A stretch of 64,000 bases of DNA from Lepisosteus oculatus (GCF_040954835.1 NC_090709.1:43346490-43410489), one strand, 5' to 3'; positions 42,000 to 52,400 are shown, counted from the first letter of the stretch. A program made the numbers and translations. The notes: a model not told the origin generated them from the letters alone.

Positions 42000-42760
42000 G
42001 ATGTCATTTTATTTTTACAGCAGCCGCATCCGGAAAGTTGTGTCTTTTACGTTTTATTTGAACAACAAAACTACATACAATACAAACAAGAGCACATATA
42101 ACGTATCAAGCAAATCGTCAGGGGCACATGCTATAATACAATTACACTTTATGAAAAACGATTACACAAGGTAAATAAAGATAAGGTCCGCACAGCTTGT
42201 TCTTACATTTCGAAAGAGTCCGTAAATACCCCTTTACCTCTATTTTGAACTGTTCAAACGTAGGACTCTTCCCAGACCATTTCACTTTATACCACATTCC
42301 TAAACGAGGATGCTTCTCCTGTTTTAGAACTATTTTGGGCGGTTTGGCTTATAAAGCACACCCACAGTATTCTAATGGTGGACTGCAGATCTGTGCTATA
42401 GTTCAGTCGAATTCAAAGGATCCAGCAATCGTACTGGATTTGACTGGGATTCTGAAATGTCTCTTGCAAAAGTATTCGGGTTTGCTTGAACCTTTGATAA
42501 AAAAAAGTGATCTGATCTGAAACTACCCAGCTTACAATCTCTGAGGTAGTTGTCACCAAACTCGGACGTGATGTGGCACACATGTGCCGTGTGCCTTTAC
42601 TTTTGTAAAAAACTGGTATCGGGAAAAGTTTCTTAATATTTCTTTTGATTAGCATGCAAGAAAATGTGATCATTACCTATGGAATTTCCCGCCAGTGTGG
42701 AGCTTGAATTCACAACCTTGAGACTCAGTGTTCAAGAGGCACAGAAGAGGTCAGCCTGGT
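42000..42760. repeat. Segment duplicated at 50030-51020
   Basis: TGATGTCATTTTATTT.TACAGCAG.CGCATCCGGAA, TTTATTTGAACAACAAAA, TAATACAATTACACTTT and GTACTGGATTTGACTGGGATTCTG occur in the same order in both. The minus strand of both keeps a short coding-like remnant containing VKWSG. Function unknown; an old segmental duplication with a Lys-type tRNA relic at its end. Confidence 0.65.
42690..42757 (-). pseudogene. tRNA-Lys-like relic
   Basis: GGTTGTGAATTCAAGCTCCACACTGG on the minus strand aligns with the T arm and 3' end of tRNA-Lys; 5' half badly decayed. Counterpart of 50955-51016. Confidence 0.45.
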
Positions 42761-42939
42761 CTTCAGTTTGCCAACGATAAGCTCCGGCAGTGCTCCTCTG
42801 TAAAGCAGACTGTTCGGATCGGTTTTGTGGGACGGCACTTCGATACTAAGATCATTGCAGTACACTCAAAAAACATAGATGAAGAAGGTGTCACAGTAAG
42901 GTGAACCCTATGGGCGAGGGATGTTCCTGCCTCGTGTAC

Positions 42940-43908
42940 GACTACACCACCTAGCAATACAAACGGGGTGCTAGGGCCCCTCTACATTACCACAGGTTCT
43001 GTTATCTCCTAGAATTACCAATGCACACACAGACCAGCGACAAGCATTTGTATTGTATAAGTGCCCTTTTTATTTTCCAACTACATTCACATGCACTATC
43101 ACCCAAAAACACAACGAAAACAGAATTCACAGCAGCAAGAGGTCCTTCCCAGGGTCAAAATGAATAGAGAGGGGCAGCAGTCTTTCCTGTAAAATACTAA
43201 AGAGAGGTCACTCGAACGTCTCTACTTAGTACCTGTAGTCTCTGATGGCCCACTTTGAGGAGAAGGGTATCGCCCAGTCCTATTTCCCCAGTCTCTGTTC
43301 AGGTAACAATAGAAATCCTCTGCGACTGTATTACATTCCTCTCAGTTTGAATCGGCTAACTGTGCCAGTTTCCTTGTTCCTCACCTTCAGGTGTTAAAAG
43401 TCTCTGTACAGTACCTCTGTTTCAATGCCAATGTCTCTCATTGTCGTCAGTTACTGAACCAGTAGATCCTTGCCTCCAGGTATTAGAAGTCTCTGCAGAG
43501 TACCTCCGGGGTCTTGCACTCTGCAGCTTCCCTTGTGCTGCCTGTGTCGTCTCCAGGGTCCAGTGGGAATCGGGAGCCCCCTCTGTTCTGTCTCAGGTCT
43601 TTTTATCCCTCTCCTTAGCCAATCCCTTTCAGGGGGGTTTCCACTGTCCCTGTCAGAAACGGGTCCAGGAGGAAGCTTGTGTTGTTTGAGGGGTGTTGAA
43701 GTGCTGAGCTAGGTGTCATGGAACCTTATCAGTTCACCCCTTGGTCTGGCTAAAACTGGCTCAGCAACTCCTCACACCTCCAAGTCTCGATACCTAATTG
43801 CTCCCTGAACGACTTGGGTTTGACTGTTTTTACTGACTGTTCCTGTATTAATTGGGACAACTGCAGTCACCCCCTTGAGTGAGAGGCAACATTGACACCA
43901 TCCTGGAA
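42940..43908. other. Possible decayed LTR-type or other repeat
   Basis: GC-richer block with repeated phrases (GGTATTAGAAGTCTCTG.., GTGTTAAAAGTCTCTG.., AGTACCTC) spaced about 90-100 bp apart, indicating internal tandem duplication. No coding motif seen; class not determined. Confidence 0.3.
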
Positions 43909-44034
43909 ATCAACATAACCTAATCAATCACAGCCTGCTACTGCCTCAATGACCCACACCCTGTAACACAAATCAACATAACCCAATCAATCCCAGACCG
44001 TGACTGCCTCAATGACACACATCCTGTGACACAA
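43909..44034 (+). repeat. 63-bp tandem duplication
   Basis: ATCAACATAACC.AATCAATC..AG through TGACACAA occurs as two adjacent units (43909-43971 and 43972-44034) with about 8 differences. Confidence 0.85.
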
Positions 44035-44359
44035 GCTTCACCTGGAGCACAATGGCTGTGTTTTCAGCTACGGAAACTTCCTGTTGACAAGTCGGTGTTT
44101 ATGTTGCTTTTTCTGCTCAATGGAGCTGTATTAATGCAGGCACACGTGCTTCCACGGCAAGTTATTTTATTAGTGCTCACAAACCAACACACTGCAGACA
44201 CCTCTGATACTGTCACTGCTTGTGGACCCCGTGTTCCTGCCGTCAGCCTACTATACCATGTTCATGCACATCTAGAAATATTACTGCTGTAGTACAGGAG
44301 CGAAAGACGAAACGAAAGCACACCCAGTTTAAAAAGGCACATTTGTCAACTGCTGAACT

Positions 44360-44440
44360 TCACAAGGATGGGATTCACATCCACATGTGCAGAGCACAAT
44401 GGATTAGTAGTCCATCGCCTTACCACTCCACCACCTCATC
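44360..44440 (-). pseudogene. tRNA-Ser-like gene with ACT anticodon
   Basis: GATGAGGTGGTGGAGTGG, anticodon arm GATGGACTACTAATCCATTG and the class II variable arm GTGCTCTGCAC match tRNA-Ser(GCT), but the anticodon is ACT. D loop one base short; T arm GTGGATGTGAATCCCAT weakened; acceptor 1:72 lost. Probably decaying; ACT anticodons are rare in eukaryotes. Confidence 0.65.
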
Positions 44441-44703
44441 CCAGAAGTTAGCCTCCTGACATGAGTTAGTGCTCAAGATGGTCGTCTTTCCTCTACTCAA
44501 GGATCATTTTCCTTTTCCACCTGCGATTTCACCATTTTCCTTGAAGATGTCAAACATAAAAAGCATATTGAGCTCCTTGGACTTGAAATTACCAGATAAA
44601 AGCCATTTCTCATCACTTGCTCAGCGAGCAGGCTCAGCGCACACAGAACGCAGGTATCTCAGAGCGGTGTGTCTAAGAGGCTGTAAAAGGAGAGTGCTCT
44701 GTT

Positions 44704-44774
44704 GGTGCTGTGGCTTAGCTGGTTAATGTGCATGTCTAGTAAATAAGCTTCTGGGTTCAAATCACTACAGTGCT
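44704..44774 (+). pseudogene. tRNA-Thr (AGT)-like pseudogene
   Basis: TGTGGCTTAGCTGGTTAA and GTCTAGTAAA are those of tRNA-Thr(AGT), but the anticodon stem is weakened and the T stem is broken (TCAAATCACTAC). Followed by GCTTTTCTTCCT as at 10259. A faint Asn relic (ACACACCCAGAGATG) lies near 45075. Confidence 0.65.
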
Positions 44775-45534
44775 TTTCTTCCTCTCTTGCCATGCAGAGT
44801 TGGTCGTTGTGGACAGCAACAGGTGTCTGCCTTAACTTTAATGGAAGTGTTCATTTCTGGAACAACTTTTTTAAAAACAAATTCCACACATATTGCGATA
44901 GATAAAATACTAATCTTCCCTGTTGGTGCAGAATAATTAGTGCCAGCTGGCATGAAAACGACAACAATTTTTATTGTCTTTAGCGTAAAACCTGTGAATG
45001 TAGAAGAACAGATGACGAGTGTCAATTTTTATGGCACCGTGAGCTTGTCCTTCAGTCAAACACGTAGGTAATTCAAACACACCCAGAGATGCACTTTGAA
45101 TTAGCTTTGACCTTAATACTATCTACTCCAGATGTGATTGGGCCTCTTTCCACATCCTGATATATGCAGAGAACACAAGCTTTTGGCACGAGTGAATATA
45201 AATGTAAACATAAATACTATTCAATATATCGGAATTTTGTTGTATTTAAAAAATATTTTAGCTCGGGATCCTCAAATCAGGAGTGTAGAAAAGAGCACCG
45301 TTAAACACCATCGGGAGTGCAGAACGTGATTAAAGTGTTCTTTAAACAAAAAGTGAAAATAGTGAATTTGTCTTTCAGTTAGATGTTCATTGAAAGCTCA
45401 GTAAACGATAAAGCAGTGGCTCGTTTTGTGAATTCTCCTCGCATCAGATTGTCTTGCTTCGACCTTTAAATTGTACACTGTGTAGACCCTTCACTCTCCC
45501 TAACTCAATTAAAGAGCCACAGGCAAAAGTGCCT

Positions 45535-45605
45535 GTCAGTTTAGTTCAGTAGTAGAGCACTTGCATCTCGTGTATAAGGCTTTGTTTTCTACTGCCACTC
45601 TGGAT
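45535..45605 (+). pseudogene. tRNA-like relic, type uncertain
   Basis: TTAGTTCAGTAGTAGAGCAC is a good D-arm/A-box sequence, but the T arm and acceptor do not fold. Could be an Ala- or Thr-type remnant. Confidence 0.3.
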
Positions 45606-45819
45606 TTCTTTTTAAACGCAACATCTTATCTGTGATTGTCTTTCATGTGACATCCCCCGTGTGTGAATTTCAGCATGACACATAACATCGTTTGAGATGC
45701 TATTTTTAAAACAGACCAAATGAAAGACCTAGTAGCTAAATACAATTAGAAAACACGGGAATCTAATTGAGAAAATTTGGACCGGAGCGATGTATAGTAT
45801 TGTAATGGTTGGGGGTTCA

Positions 45820-46300
45820 GGCGGGCACCCTTGCCATTGCCACTTAAGTCAGCCCCCTACTGTCGGGGACTCAAACCTGCGACCGCCACCATAGCTCAAC
45901 CGCCACCATAGCTGGGTCCCTGTTGAGTGATGCCAGAGGCCTGGGTTTGAGTCCTTGACATTGGGGGACTGACCTGACGTGGCAGTGGTAAGGATGCCCA
46001 TGTGAACCCTGGAGCGTTACATTGGTGTCAGCAGTGGGATGGGATAGCCATTTGCTAAGGTTGGTGAGTTAAGCTGGGGAGAGTGTAATGCATACGGCCA
46101 CCATTGAGTGTGTAAGAGCCGGCTTACCAGAGCGGCGATGTCACTGCCATTCCCTGTAATAGCAGGGCCACAGCCGCAGGACTGAAGGGAGATTGCTCTT
46201 TAGCTCAACAGGCTAGGTCCCTGTTGAGTGATACAGGAGGCCTGGGTTTGAGTCTCTGGTGGTGGGGGGCTGTTGTGAACACTGGAGTACTACAGTATTA
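45820..46300 (+). repeat. tRNA-like repeat, two direct copies plus an inverted scrap
   Basis: TAGCTCAACAGGCT..GTCCCTGTTGAGTGAT..AGGCCTGGGTTTGAGTC occurs at about 46200-46270 and, partly, at 45905-45965. An inverted piece with GGGGACTCAAACC lies at 45860. The A-box/B-box spacing suggests a tRNA-derived SINE or an old tRNA gene that amplified locally. Confidence 0.5.
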
Positions 46301-46343
46301 CTAATAGCAGCGCAAAGCTCACAGTGGTGGCTTTAGGGTATCA

Positions 46344-46416
46344 GAGCCAGTAGCGCAATGGATAATGTGTTTGACTTCGGATCAGAAGATTGTAGGTTTG
46401 ACTCCTCTCTGGCTCG
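46344..46416 (+). tRNA. tRNA-Arg (TCG)
   Basis: 73 nt. Acceptor GAGCCAG/CTGGCTC pairs perfectly and the anticodon loop CTTCGGA gives TCG. The T stem GTAGG/CCTCT has one mismatch and one wobble. TTTT follows about 6 nt downstream. Possibly functional; clearly better kept than its relative at 15345. Confidence 0.75.
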
Positions 46417-47729
46417 TTAAGCTTTTAAACTACACTTCTCAGCGTACACAACCCTTCTATCGACTGGATGAGTCTCCCGTTACGTCTCCAATTCTTTCCG
46501 CACATTCTGCTTGTTTCACCACCGTTACTGTTGGACCACAGCCACAGAATGGAGGAGAGATACGGTTCCGATAAACTGTCTTAAATAATCATGTTGAAAA
46601 AGGTGACAATGTTTTTTTTTCTTTAACATAACCTTACATTTGCCTGTTCAGTTCAAGTTATTTTCTGTACCTGCAAATTCCCCAAAGACATGTGTCAAAT
46701 CACAATCTATTCAGTTAACACCCAGATGTAACAGAACACATTTAAGACTTACACCCCCTTTAAATATGTATTTCCTTCATTTCAGTTTTCTTACCTCCCC
46801 AGGATACCTGAAAGTTCACTATCCCATATTAAGGACTGTACATGCATTACCGGTAATACAGCTACTAATAAAGATATACATTAATCTTAATTATTAATAA
46901 ATTACACTTTTATTAATAAAGACATGTATTCATCAAATTCATTGTGAATAGTTGTGGTGTCTAGAAAACAATTTTAGCTACAGTAAATATTTCAAGCAAG
47001 TGGTGCGTATGTTCGTTACTTTGTGACCATATTATTTCCACTACATTCAGAACAGTTCAAATGCAATCGACTGTTCCTCTACTGAGCTACATAAACCCTG
47101 TGAAGAGGTGGTTTAAGTTAGTCTCCTACATCGGTAACATCTAATGGGCAGCATATGTTATTTTAGGTTTGTTGCAATTGAGAACAGGTTTAGTATGGAG
47201 CTGCTGACAAATTTCAGCAGCCACGTTCGTTGCAATGACCCGTTGTAGGGTCATTGCCAATCAGCTGCAAGAAAAAAAAACATCATTTGTGCCTTTATTT
47301 AAAAAAAGAAAAACAGAGTAGTAGTTTATGTGGTAATTTCAGGTACAATGTAAGAACTTAAGTTAACTAGTCCCACAGTAATGCGTGGGGTCCTATCAAT
47401 AGAAAAAAAATACTTGTAACCCAAAAACACAACAACCACGATGCGAGAAGCCTTCCGGGAACCTAGGTAAATCACTGTAGTAGTCTAACGACTACAGAAA
47501 ATAAAATAAAAAAAATACTTAAAGGAACAACTTCAAAACAAAAAGAACATTAAAAACAAATCTGGGAAACAACAAAAACAGAATCTAATGCGAGAGCTTT
47601 TTCAAGTCTTTGGTAGCCCATCATGCTCCCTTAGTCCCAGTAGACCTCTCATCTAAGAAGATATCTCTCATCTATCTGTGTAGAGATCAGCTGGGGGTCC
47701 ACAGCTGATGGGAATTTAAGTAGTGACCT
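46417..47729. other. AT-rich spacer, no gene recognised
   Basis: No ORF or repeat of note. Confidence 0.35.
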
Positions 47730-47850
47730 GCGTCAGCTGCAAAGGAAAAAGTATAGGTTTATTCCATGCTGAAAGGAGAAGGAAACACAACATGGAACCT
47801 TCTTCGGGTGTGACGTGGAATAAACCTTTACCTGTTCCTTTGATGTTAAT
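47730..47850 (-). mobile_element. Penelope-like end fragment, rearranged
   Basis: GCAAAGGAAAAAGTATAGGTTTATTCCATGCTGAAAGGAG..ACACAACATGGAACCTTCTTCGGGTG is a shortened minus-strand copy of the 52245-52400 sequence; the hammerhead stem II segment is missing. The end sequence TGGAATAAACCTTTACCTGTTCCTTT follows inverted. Confidence 0.5.
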
Positions 47851-47975
47851 TTAGACCGGATTTCCAGCAAATACCTAACAGGCTACAATCCCGTTAGATA
47901 AAGTGTTAAGGACGACCTATAAGTAGCAGTATCTAAAGTGGACAGTTGCTTTCAGTAGCTAAAGAAAGGACACGC

Positions 47976-48069
47976 TGCTCCAGGTGTGGCTCGAACTCAC
48001 AACCTCGGCATGACTCCGCTGTGCACTGCTGTATAAGTACCGCGCGCTGACCGATTGCGCCACTGGAGC
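47976..48069 (-). tRNA. tRNA-Ile (TAT) with ~20-nt intron
   Basis: 94 nt. GCTCCAGTGGCGCAATCGG start, GCGCGGTACTTATA, then an intron of about 20 nt (around 48011-48031), then TGCCGAGGTTGTGAGTTCGAG. tRNA-Ile(TAT) genes of vertebrates carry an intron at this place. Acceptor GCTCCAG/CTGGAGC perfect; one A:A mismatch in the T stem. Only TTT runs downstream. Probably functional. Confidence 0.9.
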
Positions 48070-48818
48070 CGCGTAGACTGCTTTCCCTTCACACACTGAC
48101 GTTGCACAAACACAGGGTGAAAACGATTTCGGCACGTTTTCCGTCTCTCCGTGGGAGAAAGGGACAGTAAAAGAGCGAGGAAACTACAAGGGAAGAAAAT
48201 GAAAAAATAGTGCTCACTGCAAAAGAGGGAGGAGAGAGATGGTCAGACACGTAAATCAGCTCGGCGGATTTACACTATTTATGAGTCTTCATGTGTCTGA
48301 AACTGTCCAGTTTGTATTTTCGTTTCAAAAATCCAGTAAACTTGAATAAGACAAGAAGGCACACACTGCACATCTGCGGAACATCACGTCCGATGTTTAC
48401 AGTGACATCAGAGATTGAAAGCGAAGTCGTTTTTTATTAAAAGTTCAAGGAAACCTGAATATGTTTGCTAGACGTATTTCAGAATCACAGTGAAATGTAG
48501 TACGATTGCTGCACAGATCTGCAGTCTGCAATTAGAATACGGTTTGTGCGTTTTCTAAAACTGCAGAGATACATTTCGGAATGCGTCTTCCTGTAAAAAT
48601 TAAATATCTATTTTATTTGACGGGCGCTATAAGCAGAGTCTGAAGCCAGCTCCACAGAAGAACTATATTCAGTGGTCCAAAAAAGTGAGTATTTCACTAA
48701 GTGAACAATTACTGTACATCATAATCACATTTGTTTTACTTCTCCTGCCATTGCAATTTGTGCACATATTTTTTTTTTCAAAATGTATTAGCCTTGATGG
48801 GAAAAAAACTAAACTGTG

Positions 48819-48890
48819 TGCGCGGTGGTCAAGTGGTAAGGCATCGGTCTCATAAACCGAAGAGCGCGGGTTCAAGCCCTCTCCGTGCCT
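48819..48890 (+). tRNA. Thr-bodied tRNA with CAT anticodon
   Basis: 72 nt. CGCGGTGGTCAAGTGGTAAGGC and CGGTCTCATAAACCGAAGA match tRNA-Thr(CGT) almost base for base, except that the anticodon reads CAT (Met). The anticodon stem CGGTC/AACCG region is intact. Acceptor pair 1:72 is T:C and the T stem has one C:C mismatch plus wobbles. Either a decaying pseudogene or an alloacceptor shift; the intact anticodon arm leaves this open. Confidence 0.7.
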
Positions 48891-49016
48891 GGTTTCCGTA
48901 CCACGATATACCTTTATCTAAATCGTCAATTGTCTTGCAATGTAGAAATCTCTGTAATAAGAAAAGAAAAGTAGTTAATAATCCTTTAACAAAGCAACGG
49001 GCATCCTCCACTGCTT

Positions 49017-49056
49017 GTCAGGATGGCTGAGTGGTCTTAGGTGCCAGCCTCGAGAT
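49017..49056 (+). pseudogene. tRNA-Leu(CAA)-like 5' half
   Basis: GTCAGGATGGCTGAGTGGTC and GGTGCCAGCCTCGAGA match the 5' half of tRNA-Leu(CAA), with CGA at the anticodon. The sequence then leaves tRNA homology. Confidence 0.55.
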
Positions 49057-49098
49057 CTCAATCGTGTGTAGTGACAGTTGTTATTCACAACCCGGATT

Positions 49099-49290
49099 TC
49101 TATGGATGCCCGTTTCCGCCAGTAAGTAAAAAAAACCTCTATGGTATCTCAGAATTCCGACTTTGGCATTGGCTCGAACCCAGGTCTTGCCAGCTGAGCT
49201 AAAGAAGACCTTTTTTAAGTAAAAAGGACATACAATGAGATACCATAGCGCGTTTTTTTTTACTCCCTGGCGGAAACGGGCTTCCATAGA
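49099..49290. mobile_element. Foldback MITE with ~52-bp terminal inverted repeats
   Basis: TCTATGGATGCCCGTTTCCGCCAG..AGTAAAAAAAA..CTATGGTATCTCA at the left is mirrored by TGAGATACCATAG..TTTTTTTTACT..CTGGCGGAAACGGGCTTCCATAGA at the right. The arms differ at a few places. The centre holds tRNA-like A and B boxes (49165-49206). A non-autonomous DNA transposon; superfamily not assigned. Confidence 0.75.
49165..49206 (-). pseudogene. tRNA-like remnant inside the foldback element
   Basis: CTTTAGCTCAGCTGGCAAGACCTGGGTTCGAGCC on the minus strand joins an A box and a B box with the anticodon arm deleted. Confidence 0.5.
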
Positions 49291-50029
49291 TTTCCCTTCA
49301 TGGTCATTAAGATGTGTAATTTGAATGTTGCTTATATAAGAACAGTTTCTTCAAAAGTTCTGTCAATTAACAGTGGAGAGCTAGCCGATGTACGTTTTCA
49401 TGAAAACTCTCTTTAAGGCGATTACAATTATCTTGAGCAAATCTGCGTCGTATTTTTTTTAAAAAAGTTTAGCTCAAGATGCAACAGGAGTATAAATGAA
49501 TTCTCCCGCCCTACATTCCAAGATATGGAATCTTATTTTTCTTGAAGTCTCTGATGTTGGTCGTTATTGGAAATTGCCCGCTGATATCGACTCAGGTACT
49601 CAGTTGTTACGTGCTGTAATTCGATACATCCAAAGCATTTATATCCCCTCAAATTATTAATAAGGCCAATAATGTATTAAACATTACATGCCACTTTTTC
49701 TCTAGATGATGTTCACGATGGAACAGTGAGAAAGTCGTGCCTAGATGTGCTTGAACCAGCACCTTACTATCGTTTTAGTCCCGACCTGACCGCACTGAGC
49801 AATGGTACGACAGAGACTCCAACGGGTCGGTTTTCTCCTTTTACAGTTTTTGGGAAAAAAATAATCTGCACTTTTAAGCAAGTATTTTATTTCAAATTTT
49901 GCAAAGTGTAAGTTTTTCTTGGAAAACGTTGTTTCAGAAAGAAACTGAGTTGATGGGAATAGCCCTGTCAGTAGAATATCGAGCTTTTCATCTCAGCTAG
50001 TTCTTCTGTGGAACAGGCTTCAGAACTCT
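49291..50029. other. Spacer with a scrap of the hAT-associated repeat
   Basis: 49430-49560 resembles 21040-21200 (AAATCTGCGTYGTTATTTTAAC.., GGAGTATAAATGAATT). Otherwise nothing recognised. Confidence 0.4.
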
Positions 50030-50954
50030 ACGTACAACGCCTTTGATGTCATTTTATTTCTACAGCAGACGCATCCGGAATGTTTTTTTTTTTACTTTTT
50101 ATTTGAACAACAAAATAGATTCAATATAAACAAGAGCACTTATAACATCAGTAGAATCGTCAAGGGTACATAAAATAATACAATTACACTTTCTGAAACG
50201 ATTAAACTAGGTAAATCAAGATAAACTCCGCACAGCTTTAATGTTTAATTCAAATTTAGGACTCGTACCAGACCATTTCACTCTACGTACAGTATATCTC
50301 TTTTCGTAACGAAAATGTATTTCCTGTGTTAGAAATGCTCTGTGCGGTATGTCTTGCACAACGTGGACTGCAGATCTGTGATATTGTCGAATTCGAGGGA
50401 TCCAGCAATCATACTGGATTTGACTGGGATTCTGAAATGTCTCTTGCAAAGGTATTTGGGTTTGCTTGAACATTTAATAAAAAAGTGATCTGAGACTTCC
50501 TAGCTTCCAGTCTATAATCTCACTGAAACTAAACTAGGATGTGATGTTTCGCAGATGTGCAGTGTGCCTTTACGCTTGGCATGTTCAAGACTATTCGTTG
50601 CGTGAGCTTCTCACTGCGTGTCCTGTACTGTATTGTGATTTCGTTGAGATTATCTACGAGGAGTACAGCGACTGGAACGCCTTGAACCTTTTTTTCGGTA
50701 TATAAAAGAAAACGCTAAAGCACATACAAAGTAACTAACAACTAAAATGTAGGTTTTCTGATTATATCTCTACTTTACTTAAATACCTTAGTGACAGGCG
50801 ATTCTTTCCGATATTTGTTCCGGCGCGGTTATTGATCCCATACTAAAGATTATTTTTATAAAGAACATGTCACCTGCAAACTGGTATCGAGAAAGTTTTA
50901 TAATATTACTTTTTATTTAAAAAAGTAAATTTATCATAACCTATATGATTTCTT
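50030..50954. repeat. Partner of the 42000-42760 duplication
   Basis: Same ordered blocks as described for 42000-42760; more indels here. It extends further, to TGCAGTGTGCCTTTACGC and GTTCAAGACTATTCG, shared with 15740-15780. Confidence 0.6.
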
Positions 50955-51016
50955 ACCAGCGTGGAGCTCGAATTCACAACCCCGAGATTAAGTGTTTGGC
51001 ACTAGCTGCGCCACAG
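50955..51016 (-). pseudogene. tRNA-Lys (CTT)-like pseudogene
   Basis: CTGTGGCGCAGCTAGT, ACACTTAATCTCGGGGTTGTG and GAATTCGAGCTCCACGCTGG on the minus strand follow tRNA-Lys with the CTT anticodon kept, but the D and anticodon stems are shortened. Confidence 0.55.
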
Positions 51017-51256
51017 AAAAAAATGAAATCTCTTATTTACATTAAATACTGCGGCTCCTGACCTTTTCTTCTCGTCAGAGAAGAGGTCGGTCTGGTCTCC
51101 AGATTATCAACTATAAGATCAGACCGTGCTCCTTTGTAAAGCAGTGTTGGTTCACATTGCTTATATGGGGCAACACATCAACTCGATGATCGCTCGCTGT
51201 ACACGCATGCCCCCCTTCACTGAAATAACATAGACGAAGGAAACTCTCTTGGGCTG

Positions 51257-51327
51257 CTGTCACCCGGATTCAAAGCGCGGGTAGTGCGGTCACAGCACAA
51301 CGTACTGACCACTATACCATCGCGGCG
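51257..51327 (-). pseudogene. tRNA-His-like pseudogene
   Basis: GCCGCGATGGTATAGTGGTCAGTACG and CTTTGAATCCGGGTGACA on the minus strand are the two ends of tRNA-His. The anticodon arm carries extra bases and the T stem is disturbed. Confidence 0.65.
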
Positions 51328-51592
51328 AGCTGGGACAGACTATCCTAAATTTTATTCAAATGCTCACAGTGTCTTTAATCTGATGGATTCATATACCGTG
51401 CTCATGAGAAAGTCACAAACCTGTCATCTACACACTGTTCCCAGAGCTGGATAAATTAATCCAGATTCTACAGCTCTCTAGCAATAGTGGAAATCAGGCT
51501 ACAGAAATGGAGAAATTCTCTTCAAAATGTGGAAATATATTCCCGAGACGAGTCCTTTCTCAAAGGTCAACTCTGCTTGTAAATCACCCCTC

Positions 51593-51640
51593 CCCACATC
51601 GCACGGTGTAGCGGTTATAACCTTCTATTAACACACCAAA
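51593..51640 (+). pseudogene. tRNA-Val relic in the diverged unit copy
   Basis: CGGTGTAGCGGTTATAACC and CTATTAACACACCAAAGGG match the 5' half and AAC anticodon arm of tRNA-Val. It occupies the position of the Val relics at 31214 and 34494, which keep the 3' half instead. Confidence 0.55.
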
Positions 51641-51795
51641 GGGCTTCAGTGAGAAAGCGGGCAGAAACAAAGCGATCTCTTTCATTTTTACGTTTTGCAC
51701 GCCTGACGGGGTTTTACGGTGCTCTTTTCTACACTGAACTGATCATTTGGACATCGTAAGGGAAGAGAGACACATTTCTATGTAATCAGGAAACC

Positions 51796-51833
51796 AGGAA
51801 TCCCAACCGTTAGCCCGTTAGTGCCACAGAGAA
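51796..51833 (-). pseudogene. tRNA-Glu 5' relic in the diverged unit copy
   Basis: CTAACGGTTGGGATTCCTGGTTTCCTG on the minus strand matches the D and anticodon arms of the Glu gene at 34641; the rest is gone. Confidence 0.55.
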
Positions 51834-51835
51834 AA

Positions 51836-52244
51836 AAAAAAACGTTTCAACGAGATAAAATTGCAGGATAAACACATTTTTTTTCTTTTTCGTAGCGTTT
51901 GTGTTTTGTTTGATTTAGCGAATTTTATACACTTTATTTCTGACACATGACTTAAAAGGCTGGTAGAGTATATTTAATACAAGAGCGCTGAACAACAATT
52001 TTCATCTACCGTATTGTAATGTTTTTTTTTAAAAAAACAAGTTAAATGGATATATAGTAAATGTTTTTTTTTCATATAATAGTGTTTATGGTCTGAAAAA
52101 CATCATTCATTATTTAACGGACATTTGGTATAATTTAAAAAAAAATACTCATTCACGAATGTTAACATTTTTTACAATAACGTGTTCTATTGTGATCTTG
52201 CGCCCCGTGCAGCAATATCACCAGACAGTTTAATTGTCTTAGTT
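51836..52244. other. AT-rich spacer, no gene recognised
   Basis: Several A/T runs; nothing else. Confidence 0.35.
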
Positions 52245-52400
52245 CAGGTGGGTAGCTGCGCCAGCATGCGTAGGCTGCAAAGGAACAAGTAAAAGGTTTA
52301 TTCCATGGTGAAAAAAAAGAAGAAAGAGAACACAACGTTTCGGCCGTGGAGCCTTCTTCAGGTGTGAGAGAGACAGGGCAGTAGGCAAAGGTAAAGTAGC
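52245..52400 (-). mobile_element. Penelope-like element end with well-kept hammerhead-like core
   Basis: The minus strand carries CTGAAGA, then a stem GGC-loop-GCC, then GAAAC (52361-52337), the conserved CUGANGA/GAAA core of hammerhead ribozymes described in Penelope-like elements. Best preserved of the four copies in the window. The rest of the element is absent. Confidence 0.6.

Larger units (their letters stand above)
51340..51835. repeat. Old diverged copy of part of the tRNA array unit
   Basis: Ordered matches to 30985-31400: ACCGTGCTC, CCTGTCAT, ATTCTACAGC.CTCT, GGCTAC.GAA.TGGAGAAA, AAGGTCA..CTCTG, TTTTTACGTTTTGCACG, CATTTGGA.A and a Glu relic at the end. Divergence is far greater than between units A and B, so this is an older duplicate about 16 kb away. 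Confidence 0.7.

Noticed and set aside
45840-46300. Possible tRNA cluster.
   Set aside because: A and B boxes are present but no cloverleaf forms in any copy; listed only as a tRNA-like repeat.
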